A DNA stretch of 52,328 nucleotides. It comes from CAVYHX01 sp963768415. GTDB lineage: Bacteria > Pseudomonadota > Gammaproteobacteria > UBA9214. Where the stretch lies: positions 1-52,328 of the forward strand of contig CAVYHX010000035.1 in NCBI GenBank assembly GCA_963768415.1. Reading direction: 5' to 3'. Positions 10,937-20,498 of the stretch are shown here, piece by piece. The translations under genes and the position numbers were made by a program. The notes beneath the pieces were generated by a model. It was not told where the DNA came from and did not search any database. It was given only the letters and a program-made list of their open reading frames with translations. Position 1 is the stretch's first letter, and each line of letters begins with the position of its first letter.

Positions 10937-12297
10937 GGACGGGATAATCCTGGCAGCTGATCATCTTCCCGGCGCGACCCTATCCATACCAGGCCGAGGT
11001 AACCCGCGAGACCGCCCAGGCATTCCAGTACGATATCCGTGCTGTCAGGAAGTTTGTCAGGCAGGGCAACCTGGCCAAGCTCGATGACAACGGCGGTCGT
11101 CACTATGGCGGCAAGGACGAACAGGGAAAACAGGCGCCTGAACGACGGGTGCCTGATCGGCAGTCCGATTACACCCAGCAGGATGCCGAGAGGGGCGAAA
11201 AACACGACCTTGTGCAAGACTTCGGTGATGGCGCGGAATTCAGTGCCGTAGTAATAATTGTGGAATGGCACCCGGTCGAACAGTTCGACGCGTTCCCTCA
11301 GGAAGGCACGATCGAGATTGAAGTCGAAGGGATACCAGAAGATCACCGCGAGCACGACTAACCAGATGAGGATGCCGGCCACTCCCAGCCACTGCACTGT
11401 GTGGCCGCCGGCTTGATCGGTTGCCCGGCTGCTTCTACATGCCAGTAGCGAGTTAACCAGACCCCCGCTCCTGCCCCGACCATGGCAGTCAGGATGTCGG
11501 TAATGTCGGTAACGCGTGAGTAGACCAGTAACTGCAGGCCTTCCAGGATGCTCGCTGTGACCACTGCCCAGATCCAGGCCTGACGGCGGGATTTTTTGTC
11601 CGACAGAATCCAGAGAAAACTGACAGGTATCCAGAGTGCGATATCAGTCAGCAGGTTGTAGGCGAGTTGCGCGCTGTTCTCAACGTGAAAGCCGAAGGGC
11701 AGCAGAATGACCTTGCCCTCACGCCATTTGTGATAGATCTCCACGGGGCTGATGGTGAGGTCGAGCGGCAGCAGGTTGTAGCCAAACAACAGGGCCAGGT
11801 AGAGCCAGAGCAGGCGCAGGGCGATATTTGCGCTGCCGCGTAGCGTACGCCAGTGACTGATCCATGCAACAATCTCGTCGCCTTTCCACCACCATGCGGC
11901 AATGCCGAACAGGGCGCCAAGGCCTTCTGCGAGGATGTCGTTTTGCGACACCGTGCGTGGCGGGAAGAACAGCTGGGTGAACTCGATGCCGATGCTCAGC
12001 ATCAGGCACAGCATCCAGACCATCACCGAGACCAGCAACCGGGCGCCGATTCCTTGCCGGGGCCAGAATACACCCAGCAGCAGAAACGAGAGCGGGACAA
12101 ACAACAGGATATTGGCAACCCAGTCGGCGCGCGAGCCGATGCCAAGATTAAGGTAACGGATGGCATTGAAACGTGTTTAAGGCTTCGGCAAGCGGACGGG
12201 GCTGGAAATCCAGCGGGACCAGGCTGCCGTAAATGACAAACGCCATATAGGCCAGGCAGGCTGTCAGAATCACGGTCGTGTTGCGTAAGTCCGTCAT
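10933..12297 (-). CDS. VanZ-like multi-domain membrane protein (frame broken twice)
   Basis: Membrane protein of about 454 residues composed of repeated VanZ-like modules. The start MTDLRNTTVILTACLAYMAF is in a different frame from the body. One extra base near 12170 joins it to RFNAIRYLNLGIGSRADWVANILLF, the VanZ signature. A second module contains NLLTDIALWIPVSFLWIL and STVTDITDILTAM-like residues (SRVTDITDIL). After a break near 11385 a third module follows: HKVVFFAPLGILLGVIG and STDIVLECLGGLAGYLG. It is first in an operon of four, and its stop overlaps the start of the giant ligase-like gene. VanZ-like proteins are membrane proteins of uncertain biochemical role that recur in exosortase and polysaccharide loci. 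Confidence 0.78.
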
Positions 12298-12571
12298 GGC
12301 TGTATGGGCAGGTCAGGTGATTACGGGTGCGATCGTCATTAAAACACGGTAATCTTTTTAGATACCCTCTTCCCCTTCCGTCCGCGGAACTTAACCAGTC
12401 CTGTCCCTGGGCAGGGCGAGTGTATGGGTCAGTGGTGTCACCTCAGCGCTGAGCCACCCGGATTAGAGGTTGTCTTGTGCGAATGGTTATGTCATTTTTC
12501 TTATATACGGCGATCTTGACTGAGGTCGCTTCTGCTGCAGGAAGTCAATCAGGTCGAGTCGGGTAGTAGCC
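12298..12571. other. Divergent intergenic region
   Basis: About 274 bases between the leftward VanZ/ligase operon and the rightward protease gene, so promoters for both directions are expected here. An AT-rich segment lies around 12340-12365 and another around 12487-12510. No gene is recognised, and I do not assign specific promoter boxes. Confidence 0.35.
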
Positions 12572-13375
12572 ATGCAAATTAAAAATATTCGTTTTTCTGC
12601 ATTGAGTGCAGTGACTATAGCATGGCTGATGCTGGTCATTTCTATCGCACCTGTCACACCAGCGCATGCCGATTTGCCCGATACCATCGAGCGTACCCAG
12701 CCGAGCATCGTCGGCATCGGTACCGTGCAGAAGACACGGCGCCCGCCGGCCAAGCTCGTCGGTACCGGTTTTGTCGTCGGGGACGGCCGGCATGTGATCA
12801 CCAATGCACATGTGATCCCGAAGGAGATCGACACGGCCAAGCTGGAATATCTGGCGGTGTTCACCGGCAAGGGCAATAATCCGAAGGCACGCCAGGCAGT
12901 GAAGGTGAAGGTGGACGAGACGCATGACCTTGTGCTGCTCAGGTTCGAGGGCACAGCCACTGCCGGCATTGTCCCTGGGCGAGTCTTCCCGGGTCCGTGA
13001 GGGTGAGGAGTATGCGTTTACCGGTTTCCCGCTGGGGGCGTGATTTTGGCCTCCATCCGGTCACCCATCGCGGGATAGTCAGTGCGATAACGCCCATTGC
13101 CCTGCAGGCGAATGCCGCCAGTCAGCTGGATCCGGCACAGATCCGCCGCCTGCGTTCCCCCTACGATGTCTTTCAACTCGATGCCACGGCCTATCCCGGG
13201 CAACAGCGGCAGTCCGCTGTACCATCCCGAAACCGGTGCGGTGATCGGGATTGTCAATATGGTGTTCGTCAAGGAGGGCAGGGAGAATATACTCGCCAAG
13301 CCGAGCGGGATCAGTTACGCGATACCAATCCAGTATGCACAGCGGCTGCTGCAGCAGGCGGGCCTATCCCGGTAG
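12572..13375 (+). CDS. Secreted trypsin-like serine protease (frame broken three times)
   Basis: Exported chymotrypsin-fold protease, about 267 residues. The N-terminal signal peptide runs through MLVISIAPVTPAHA. The catalytic histidine is in VITNAHVI, a likely aspartate is in ETHDLVLLRF, and the nucleophile is in PGNSGSPLYH once an extra G near 13199 is removed. Two further breaks lie near 12962 (GTA to LPALSLGESS) and near 13045 (FPLGA to LHPVTHRGIVSAITP). No PDZ domain follows, so it is shorter than DegP/HtrA proteins and resembles stand-alone trypsin-like peptidases. It lies upstream of the PqqD/HprK-type cluster on the same strand, but 430 bases away, so a role in that system is only a possibility. 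Confidence 0.85.
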
Positions 13376-13802
13376 TGGTGCGTCGTACGGGCTGTTTATG
13401 CCCACAGCGCGCACGGACGTAATTTATGGGATATTCCTGGTGTCAGGAAATTTTACAGAAATTGACGGCATTTCTTTGCGTTGAAATGGCCGCCGTTGGC
13501 AATCAATCAACTTGCAGGACCGGGTTGCTCGCGGTGAAGCTAGATAAACAGATATAAATAACATAGTAGTTGCATATTATCAAGGGGTAGATGTGCGGCG
13601 CCTGGGCAGCTCATGCCGGTGCCGATTCGTGCACTGGGGAGGCTGTTGGCTGGAATAATTGTTTGAGATTTTTACATATGGCGCTGAATTGTTAGTATAA
13701 TAAAACGTCAGAATTCCAGCGCAGTATACTAAACAAAAGGTTGAAACATCTGGAATGATATTTGCATCCACTCTGTCAGAATATCTCGCTTTGGGAAAGT
13801 AA
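13376..13802. promoter_or_regulatory. Long intergenic region with candidate promoter
   Basis: This region of 427 bases has no recognisable gene and is clearly more AT-rich than its flanks. A TATAAT hexamer lies at 13696-13701, with TTTACA at 13671-13676. The 19-base spacing is longer than ideal, so this is a candidate only. It would drive the following Tat-like leader protein and the PqqD/HprK cluster. The distance of about 100 bases from the box to the start codon leaves room for a leader. Confidence 0.35.
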
Positions 13803-14588
13803 ATGCCAAAAACAAACACTGGTAACGGGACCTCATCCACGCGCGGTGCTGGCAATGCAGCTGGGCATGGAGTAGCGAACCATGCCGTTTCCGGCCAGCG
13901 CCGCAAGCTCATCAAGGCTTCCGCAGCAGCCATACCGGCTATTATGACATTACGCAGCGGTGCCGCTGCGGCAATGGGAAGTACATATCACTGTACTAAA
14001 CATGATAATTCGCACTGCGTTGCTGGGGGTTGATAATGTAGTGGAAGCTGTTGACATGGAGATACCTCATGACGGCTGGCTGCGCATCCCGGGAAAGAGA
14101 GTCACCATTCCTTCCACGCCTCAGGATGTTATCTACTACTGCGTTGATACTGGAATGGGTCCACCGAACCTGGGTGGTTATCAGTGCTTTAATGAGGCGG
14201 ATGGCTCGGAATATCTACGGGACCGGCCCCGCCGATCACCCAGCCCGATATTGATGCAGGCGAATAGTGTGGGCTTGCTTGCCTACCTGGATTTCGATGA
14301 ATTCGGTGACGATACCGGGGCAGCCTGTACTCTTCTACCCCAGAATACGAGAAGTGCTCGCCAGCACCGCCGGGATACTCACCGCTCACCGGCTCCTGTT
14401 TGTCCTCGATACATCCGAGCCTTGCAATTTACAGGACAGGGATAAGGGCGAGCTTTCCTGTATCCCGCCTTGTGTATTGATAAACACTCGGGCCCCGAAT
14501 TCCTGACTCCCTGTTTGTTACATCGCCAGATTTCAATGGTGGGCCTGTATTGTTTACCCTTAGTTTTACGCCCAATGGTGGCAGGTGA
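13803..14588 (+). CDS. Hypothetical protein with Tat-like leader, first gene of the PqqD/HprK cluster (frame broken at least four times)
   Basis: Unrecognised protein of about 260 residues after repair. The N-terminus is a Ser/Gly/Asn-rich polar stretch followed by SGQRRKLIKASAAAIPAIMTL and an AAAA segment, which looks like a twin-arginine-type signal although the RRKLIK motif is not perfect. The mature part contains several cysteines (HCTKHDN, VIYYCVDTG, GYQCFNEADG). Its pieces lie in different frames: VDNVVEAVDMEIPHDGWLRIP, then YEKCSPAPPGYSPLTG, then GELSCIPPCVLINTRA, and finally SPDFNGGPVLFTLSFTPNGG before the stop at 14586-14588. That stop precedes the PqqD start by seven bases. It could be an exported product or substrate of the following genes; this is inference. 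Confidence 0.6.
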
Positions 14589-14595
14589 TAACAGC

Positions 14596-14903
14596 GTGGA
14601 TGATTCGAGTCATTCTGAAATAGAGCCGCGCTGGGTGGCGCCTGAGAAGAAGGAGCTTTACTGGGAGAGTTGGGGGAGCAGCATGCTGTTTTCGATATCC
14701 GTTCGGGAGAGACCCATCTGTTGCCGGATCCGACTGCGCGGGTGCTGCAACAACTCGTTGTTCGCCCTGGTACTGTCAAAGAGATCACGGAGACCCTCTG
14801 CAGGGAATCCGGTGAGATCTATAATGAGCAATCCCTGGAACGTATCGCGCGGCTGGTGCGGCAATTACAGAATGTAGAGCTGATCGAGAAAGCCGACACG
14901 TGA
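14596..14903 (+). CDS. PqqD-like protein of the HprK-related system (frame broken once)
   Basis: Small protein, about 102 residues, with the PqqD/winged-helix fold that in other systems binds peptide substrates. Conserved features are WVAPEKKELYWESW, VFDIRSGETHLLPDPTARVLQQL and the C-terminal LVRQLQNVELIEK. This matches the PqqD relatives that accompany HprK-related kinase A (TIGR04353 type). One G is missing from a run near 14671, breaking WESWG from EQHAVFD. The GTG start at 14596 is preferred because AGGTGA lies seven bases upstream; an in-frame ATG at 14575 is the alternative. The stop overlaps the kinase start (GTGA). Confidence 0.75.
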
Positions 14904-15809
14904 GACTTGCCGAACTACCGGAGGACGCTTTCACTCAACGTCTTGCAGGGACGGGAATCCTGCTCCAGACCGGCCCGTTCACTGTGCGTATCCGCTCCGG
15001 GATAGAGGATTTCGCGCAGTTGTTACGGCGTTTCTACAATCACTTCCCGGTAGTGCCGGAGCCGGCCATTGCCGATTTCCATGTGCGTCTGACCACGCCG
15101 GGCGGTATCCGCAGGCGCTGGCACCCACAAGTCCTGTTCCTGCTGGACGGACAGGAGATTTTCCTGCCGTATCCCGCTCAGACACGCCTTTCCCTTGTTT
15201 GAATGGGGGCTGAACTGGGGCATTGCCATGCAGGCACACCAGTACCTGATGTTGCATTCGGCTGCCGTGGAACGCTACGGTCGGGTACTGCTGCTGCCGG
15301 CCTGGCCGGGCTCGGGCAAGAGCACGCTGTGCGCAGCGCTGGTTAACCGTGGCTGGCGGCTGTTTTCCGATGAGTTCGGCCTGGTTCGCGCCGATGACGG
15401 GCATCTGACACCGCTGCCACGGCCCATGCCGTTGAAGAACCGTTCCATCGATGTGATCCGTGATTTCGCACCGGATGCAGAACTGGGCCCCTCTTTTCAC
15501 GGAACGCGCAAGGGCACCGTTGCCCATCTGGATTCACCCGCCGCCTGTGTCGAGCAGTCCGGTGTCACCGCACCGCCCGGCTGGCTGGTGTTTCCACGCT
15601 ACCGGGCGGGTGCGTCATTGCGCCTGGAGCCAATCTTCAAACCGCAGGCATTTATCAAACTCGCAAACAATTCGTTCAATTACCAGCTGCTTGGCCTGCG
15701 CGGTTTCCAGGGGGTAAGCCGCCTGGTGCGCGACTGTGACTGCTATGTCCTCTCCTACAGCAATCTCGACGAGGCCATCGTTGCCCTGAACCGCCTGGCA
15801 GAATCATGA
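14900..15809 (+). CDS. HprK-related kinase A (frame broken once)
   Basis: Protein of about 302 residues with an HPr kinase-like P-loop domain. The N-terminal 100 residues (LLQTGPFTVRIRSGIEDF, FHVRLTTPGGIRRRW) are a separate region. After a one-base break near 15186 comes FEWGLNWGIAMQAHQYLMLHSAAVE, the Walker A segment PAWPGSGKSTLCAAL, and SDEFGLV, which corresponds to the acidic segment after the P-loop in HprK. The pattern fits the HprK-related kinase A family (TIGR04352 type), not true HprK, and no HPr gene is nearby. Related kinases phosphorylate peptide or protein substrates in some peptide-modification clusters. The gene overlaps both neighbours (GTGA and ATGA junctions). Confidence 0.8.
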
Positions 15810-16938
15810 GAGCCGGCAGTGACAGTCGGAAACAGGGCGCGAATATCTTGCTCAGTGCGCTGGGTGATCCCGCCAGGACAATCTCCTTTGGAGTGGAAGA
15901 CTGGGACCTGTTGCTGCGTCTCGCGCGGGCTACCCGCCTCCTGGGGCGCCTCGCCGTCTGTATGGAGGAACAGGGCTTGCTGGCACAGGTTCCCCCCAAG
16001 ATCGTGGAGCATTTTTCGGCAGCGAAGGTTTTCGTTGACCACCGCCAGAGGATGGCGCGCTGGGAAATCAGCCGCATTCTAAAGGCGCTGGAGGGGCTGG
16101 ATGTGCCTATTGTCCTGCTGAAAGGGCGGCGCCTATATTCTCGCCGGACTGCCTCCATGCGAGAGGCCGGCTGCTGTCGGATGTTGACTTGCTGGTGCCC
16201 GCAGCCGTGCTTGAGGAGGTCGAGCAAAAACTGCTTGGAAACGGCTGGGAAAGCGTCAAGCTGGAAGAATACGATCAGCGTTATTACCGCACCTGGATGC
16301 ACGAACTGCCCCCCCTGCGTCACCCGGAGCGCGGCCTCGAGGTGGATATCCATCACACCATTTCACCCCTGACCAGCCGCCTCAATCCGGACCCGGAAAA
16401 ACTCTTTCGGGACAGCATACCCCTGGCCGACGAACGGCTGCGGGTGTTGCAGCCGGTGGACATGGTGCTGCACAGTGCCGTGCACTTGTTTTACGACGGC
16501 GAATTTATCAATGGCCTGCGTGACCTGGTCGATCTCGCTGACCTGTTCGCTTATTTCGGACGGCACGCTGAATTCTGGGATCAACTTGTGGACCGCGCGC
16601 GCCGGCAGGATCTGCTGCGGCCGCTGTTCTATGCCCTGCGTTATACAGAGCGCTTGCTGGCCACTGATATCCCCGCCAGTGCAATGCAGGGAGTTGATCA
16701 TGGCGCGCCACCTGACTATGTAGTGGCGCTGATGGACAGACTGGTTGAACAGGTGTTAATTCCGGATCATCCTGACTTTCCGCAGCGCTGGACGGCTAGC
16801 GCGCAGTGGCTGCTGTATGTGCGCTCCCACTGGTTGCGCATGCCACCCGGACTGCTTGTCAGGCATTTACTGCGCAAGCAGTTCATGCGCTGGAAGCACC
16901 GCAGGGCAACAACTGCCGTTCCGCAGCAGGGAAATTGA
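15806..16938 (+). CDS. Nucleotidyltransferase family protein (frame broken twice)
   Basis: Putative nucleotidyltransferase of about 376 residues (NTP_transf_5-like). The N-terminal helical region includes LLLRLARATRLLGRLA. The catalytic-type motif is split by two indels near 16125 and 16160: after repair it reads VLLKGAAYILAGL and then RLLSDVDLLVPA, where the DVDLLV pair of aspartates would bind metal. Later segments EVDIHHTI and MVLHSAVHLFYDGEF are also typical of the family. The start overlaps the kinase stop by ATGA. Relatives occur beside PqqD/HprK-type genes and in lasso peptide and sactipeptide clusters, so a role in modifying the same product is inferred. Confidence 0.8.
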
Positions 16939-17011
16939 GCCGGCCGGTCCAGTCCGTGGCCGGTATGTGGCAGAATACTATGTGCTGCCGTTTGCTAACA
17001 GGAGGAGTGAG

Positions 17012-17213
17012 ATGGAGAAATTAACTGGCTATTCTGGGAGATATTGCCGCACTCGCAGGGGTACTTGCATGCCTGGTAGCGGGTGGCGCCAGGGTCCTGG
17101 GCAATTACCAGGTATTCGATTTTTCAACAATTGCGCTGTTTCAGGCCGGGGTCGGGCTCATGGTGCTGGCATGCCTGTGCAAACTGCACGTCCTGTCAAT
17201 CCGGAGCCGCTGA
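17012..17213 (+). CDS. Small two-helix membrane protein (frame broken once)
   Basis: Short gene of about 66 codons. A strong ribosome binding site AGGAGG at 17000-17005 stands six bases before ATG. After four codons (MEKL) one extra base shifts the frame to LAILGDIAALAGVLACLVAGG, then STIALFQAGVGLMVLACLCKL, and a stop at 17211-17213. Two hydrophobic helices of about 20 residues are evident, separated by ARVLGNYQVFDF. The function is unknown. It follows the nucleotidyltransferase by 73 bases and may belong to that transcription unit. Confidence 0.5.
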
Positions 17214-17238
17214 ACGGGACCGCGGTAGTCCGGGGTTG

Positions 17239-17661
17239 TTATTCAGTTGCTGCGGTTCCCGGTTGGCGGGCCAGACGTCGAGAGCGTGCGATCAGCCACA
17301 GCGCTACTGTGCTACCCAGCGTATTTAGCGCAATATCCGTCAGCGATGCATAGCGGCCGGGTACAGTCAGCTGGTGCCATTCATCCAGCACACCGTAACC
17401 GGCGGTCACAACAAATACCAGCAGGTATACCACCGGGAGCGGGGTAATCCATCCAGCCAGCGTGCGGTACCAGAGCCAGGCAAGGATCCCGTATAGTGGT
17501 ATGTGCAGCAGATTCTGGATTGCAGGGGGGGTCCAGGCGATGATCCCTCCGAGGCCCGCTGCACCGGCATCACCGGGTATGGCTGACAGCCGGTAGATAC
17601 CCGCCATATAGAGTATGGCGAGCATCAGGTAGAATAATCCTGCAGTGCGGTTGTGAGCCAT
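17239..17661 (-). CDS. VanZ family protein
   Basis: Intact 140-residue membrane protein with four helices. The family signature is clear: KLLHI-type segment as NLLHIPLYGILAWLWYR, then GYGVLDEWHQLTVPGRYASLTDIALNTLGS. This pattern of a helix, an acidic DEWHQ motif and SLTDIALN defines single-domain VanZ proteins. It converges with the short membrane-protein gene, from which it is separated by 25 bases. It is a second VanZ-like gene in the window; the other is a multi-domain version at 10933-12297. Biochemical function is unproven for the family. Confidence 0.88.
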   Translation of the reverse strand: MAHNRTAGLFYLMLAILYMAGIYRLSAIPGDAGAAGLGGIIAWTPPAIQNLLHIPLYGILAWLWYRTLAGWITPLPVVYLLVFVVTAGYGVLDEWHQLTVPGRYASLTDIALNTLGSTVALWLIARSRRLARQPGTAATE

Positions 17662-17808
17662 ATGGGAGAATACAGTGCTGTTACATTGACGATTCGATTC
17701 AGGATTTAACCTGATCTTACATTTATTTGGACTCGCCTGCGCCAGTTTGCTAGTTTTTTACGTATGAGGCCGCATAATGCACATGGAGCGGATAAGGATG
17801 GATTTGCA

Positions 17809-18441
17809 ATGAACCGGGTATTTACGTTTATCGCTGTGTTGCTGTTCAGCATCAATGCCGGTGCCGAAACAGGCATCGAAGCCGCTACGGACGACGTTGG
17901 CGATACTGATTTCACCATAGAAAATGCTGGCGATGCTGAGATCACTGTCGATGACGACACCGCTGCCGAGGCGCGTGTCAAAACCGGTATCCGGGTGATG
18001 ACCCCCACTGGACGCCATGTACTGCTGATGGAGGATCAAACCTGGGAGTACGTCGAGATTGAGCCGGGTAATCCGGACAGCAGTGCAGTGATGACGGTCG
18101 CGAATATCCAAACGTTACGCAATGCCTGCAAAATCGGCCTGAGACTGCAAAATAATCTGGGGTTCAAGATAAAAAGCCTGGTGCCCAGCTTTACCGCCTA
18201 TACCGGTGACAGTGTGCGTTACGAGACGGTCTCCAAGTCCTTTTCCTCGATCAAGCCAACGCTGGATCAATACCGGCAGATCCAGTTCATCGGGCTGCGC
18301 TGTGAGGATATCAGCCATATCCTGGTGCACGGCGCCGATCACTGCTATATGGGGCCGCTGGACAAGTTCACCGCGGAAACGGGTATATGTCTTAGCTATG
18401 TTCATGTGCAGGCCAGCGACCTGATCGAGATTTCAAAATGA
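17809..18441 (+). CDS. Exported protein of unknown function (DUF3157-like)
   Basis: Secreted protein of 210 residues. The start at 17809 follows AAGGA and begins a signal peptide, MNRVFTFIAVLLFSINAGA. A low-complexity acidic region, rich in Asp, Ala and Thr, spans residues 20-55. It leads to TPTGRHVLLMEDQTWEYVE, which resembles the short motif of DUF3157-type proteins, where a product name or key is compared with its value. The C-terminal half (YRQIQFIGLRCEDISHILVHG) has conserved-looking cysteines. No enzymatic motif is seen. It stands alone, with divergent or distant neighbours. Confidence 0.6.
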   Translation: MNRVFTFIAVLLFSINAGAETGIEAATDDVGDTDFTIENAGDAEITVDDDTAAEARVKTGIRVMTPTGRHVLLMEDQTWEYVEIEPGNPDSSAVMTVANIQTLRNACKIGLRLQNNLGFKIKSLVPSFTAYTGDSVRYETVSKSFSSIKPTLDQYRQIQFIGLRCEDISHILVHGADHCYMGPLDKFTAETGICLSYVHVQASDLIEISK

Positions 18442-18687
18442 ATGATCCTGCCAGCTGCCGCTGACGAACTGATGACCGTTATTAGGCGAGTGGTGCAGAA
18501 GCGGTGACCGGCCGGTCATCAACAGGTTCTCCTGCTTCTGTTGTGCGGCTGTTTCAGCCTGGTAGACCTTGTGGGTGTCGACGATCGAGATCCAGCGCTC
18601 GGCAGGATCGACGTGAGGGGCGTATACCCACCCCGCGCGCCGGTGAAAAGTCAGTCACCGGGGATTGCGGCGCGCCAGCCGCGCCGG
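18442..18687. other. Convergent intergenic region with inverted repeat
   Basis: About 245 bases between two convergent genes. A perfect seven-base inverted repeat CCGGTGA/TCACCGG at 18640-18661 with an eight-base loop could form a hairpin that ends one or both transcripts. It lacks a T tract, so a Rho-independent terminator is not established. Nothing else is recognised. Confidence 0.4.
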
Positions 18688-19741
18688 TTATGGCAGCATA
18701 GTGCAGGTCTGGTCGTAAGGTGCTTCCACCATGACAGTCAATGAGCCCAGTTCGATTTGCACCGGCCCCGGGTCGAAGCCGGTAGCCGGCGTCAGGGTGA
18801 GCTCGACCAGGTTCTGAAAGGAGCCGACCCAGTCAGCTACCTCCTCCTCGATTCCGGCCAGGTCGATATCAAACACAAACGCGCCGCGCTCACCGGCAAA
18901 TTCGATCAGTTCCGCGGTATCGGCGCTCAGGGTGCCGAGCATGATAGGAATGACGCGGCTGTCATCGATCAGCGTGAGCAACTCCGGCTTGTCATAGGTT
19001 ACCGAGGCATTTTCCAGGCCGTCGGTATGAACAACCAGCATGCGTATCGGCCGGCAACGTTCGATCAGACCATTGGGATCCATTGGTATGCCGCGCTCCA
19101 GGGCGGTGCCCAGCGCATCGTAGAGTGCTGTCTTGTCGCTGGAAAAACGTATCATCACGTTGTACAGCGGCTCGCAGGAGAGCCAGGTCTCTCCGTCCAG
19201 TCCTGACGAATGTCCACATTGTTCGAGAAGTTGAACACCGCTGCCTCGAATGTCGTATTCAGGGCAAGGGCAGTCGAGAATGGTACCTGTTCACGAGCGG
19301 CGATCCGGTCCAGGTCGGCAATTTTGATACTGCCGGAGTAATCGGTCACCAGGGCCAATGACATGAGCGGTTCATTGGGAAGGATGTCCTTGATTGTCAG
19401 CTCAGGGTCCGAATCCATATAGGTGTCAACAGCGGTCGTGACAGTTGCCATCGTTTTGTAGTCGTCAAGTTCGAGCGGGTTGCCGGCCTGGTCCAGGCCA
19501 TTAACAAAGATGCGCAAGTCACCGGTCATGCGTCGACCTGTGTGCCGAGAATAAACAGGCGCGGGGAGAGGGTACTGACTGTTGTGGGCTGACCTCCGCC
19601 GCCGGGAGTACCACTGGGGCCACCGCAGGCGCCCAGTAAGACCGCGAGCAGCATAAGCAGCAGTACTCCGGCAATATTGCGGGCAGCCAGCCCTGTAGAC
19701 GTGTGCAAATTAAAGTGGGATCCCGGTGAATAACAGCTCAT
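18688..19741 (-). CDS. von Willebrand factor A domain lipoprotein (frame broken twice)
   Basis: Lipoprotein of about 350 residues. The start MSCYSPGSHF is followed by a hydrophobic segment ending in the lipobox LLGAC and a Gly/Pro-rich linker. The VWA domain then reads LALVTDYSGSI, a MIDAS DxSxS motif that binds a divalent metal, then NTTFEAAVFNFSNNV and LVVHTDGLENAS. Frame breaks are near 19528 and 19157, where LDGETWLSCEPLYNV bridges the parts. VWA proteins bind protein partners or the cell surface. The acid-rich segment FDIDLAGIEEEVADWV near the end is part of the same domain. It is monocistronic, with a long AT-rich upstream region. Confidence 0.83.
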
Positions 19742-20498
19742 TTGATAACGCTCTCTGTCTGGTGGTTAAGCGCAGCCAGGCCCTCTGGGATGGTGGCGCG
19801 CGTAAGACAATGAATTAATTAAATATTTAATAATCATATAGTTACTATACCATTGATGGTCTGATCCCGGTCTCTATATGACAATTTATTACAATTGACG
19901 CGGTTGGGCTATTGGTCAATGGTACAGGTGCAGCCATTATCTGCATCGGCGGTACCTCACAGAACGAACGGCCAGTGCGGCGCGCCACGCACCGAACTTG
20001 CGGTGGTGTGACAGTCAGGATATGGAGTCAATTCCGTCCCGGCGGTGGACAATAGCGCCAGGCTGGATTACTGAGTGTGAGGCCCTGCTTGCGATGTTGG
20101 ATATTAGGCGCTTTTGTACCGAAAATCCAGTCACTGAATCTGAATATTTACCGTCGAAACGGGGTGGTTTCCTTCCTGTTTAAAGTTGCATCATCCGGGG
20201 CAGATGGTTCGGCACAGACTGGCCGGTTACGCACGCCTGTCTCTGGCAAGGGTGGCTGTAATTCCAGGCCGGCAACATGCAATCAGTCGTTCAGCGCGAA
20301 CCTGGTATCCGGTTTCATACCCGTTCGCCATACAGACGGCACACTGCGCCGGTCATCCGGGCAGCGTTATTTCAAACCGCCAGGCGCATGACAGGTATGC
20401 TATATTCAGCGCAAGAAATCCCTGCCGGGAACGGTGGTAAACAACTACGAACAGCGCGTTTGCCGATTTTCCGGCAGACACTCATCGGGAGTAATGCA
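19742..20498. promoter_or_regulatory. Long intergenic region with AT-rich promoter zone
   Basis: 757 bases without a recognisable gene. The first 150 bases (about 19800-19900) are much more AT-rich than the surroundings and probably hold the promoter of the leftward VWA gene. From 20000 to 20490 the composition returns to normal, but no frame has protein-like character. An extended -10 candidate, TGCTATATT at 20398-20406, stands about 93 bases before the DUF4197 gene; no good -35 box is paired with it. A decayed or heavily indel-broken small gene cannot be excluded. Confidence 0.4.

Noticed and set aside
18640..18661. Hairpin as an intrinsic terminator
   Set aside because: The seven-base stem is perfect but there is no T run on either side, so it is reported only as an inverted repeat.
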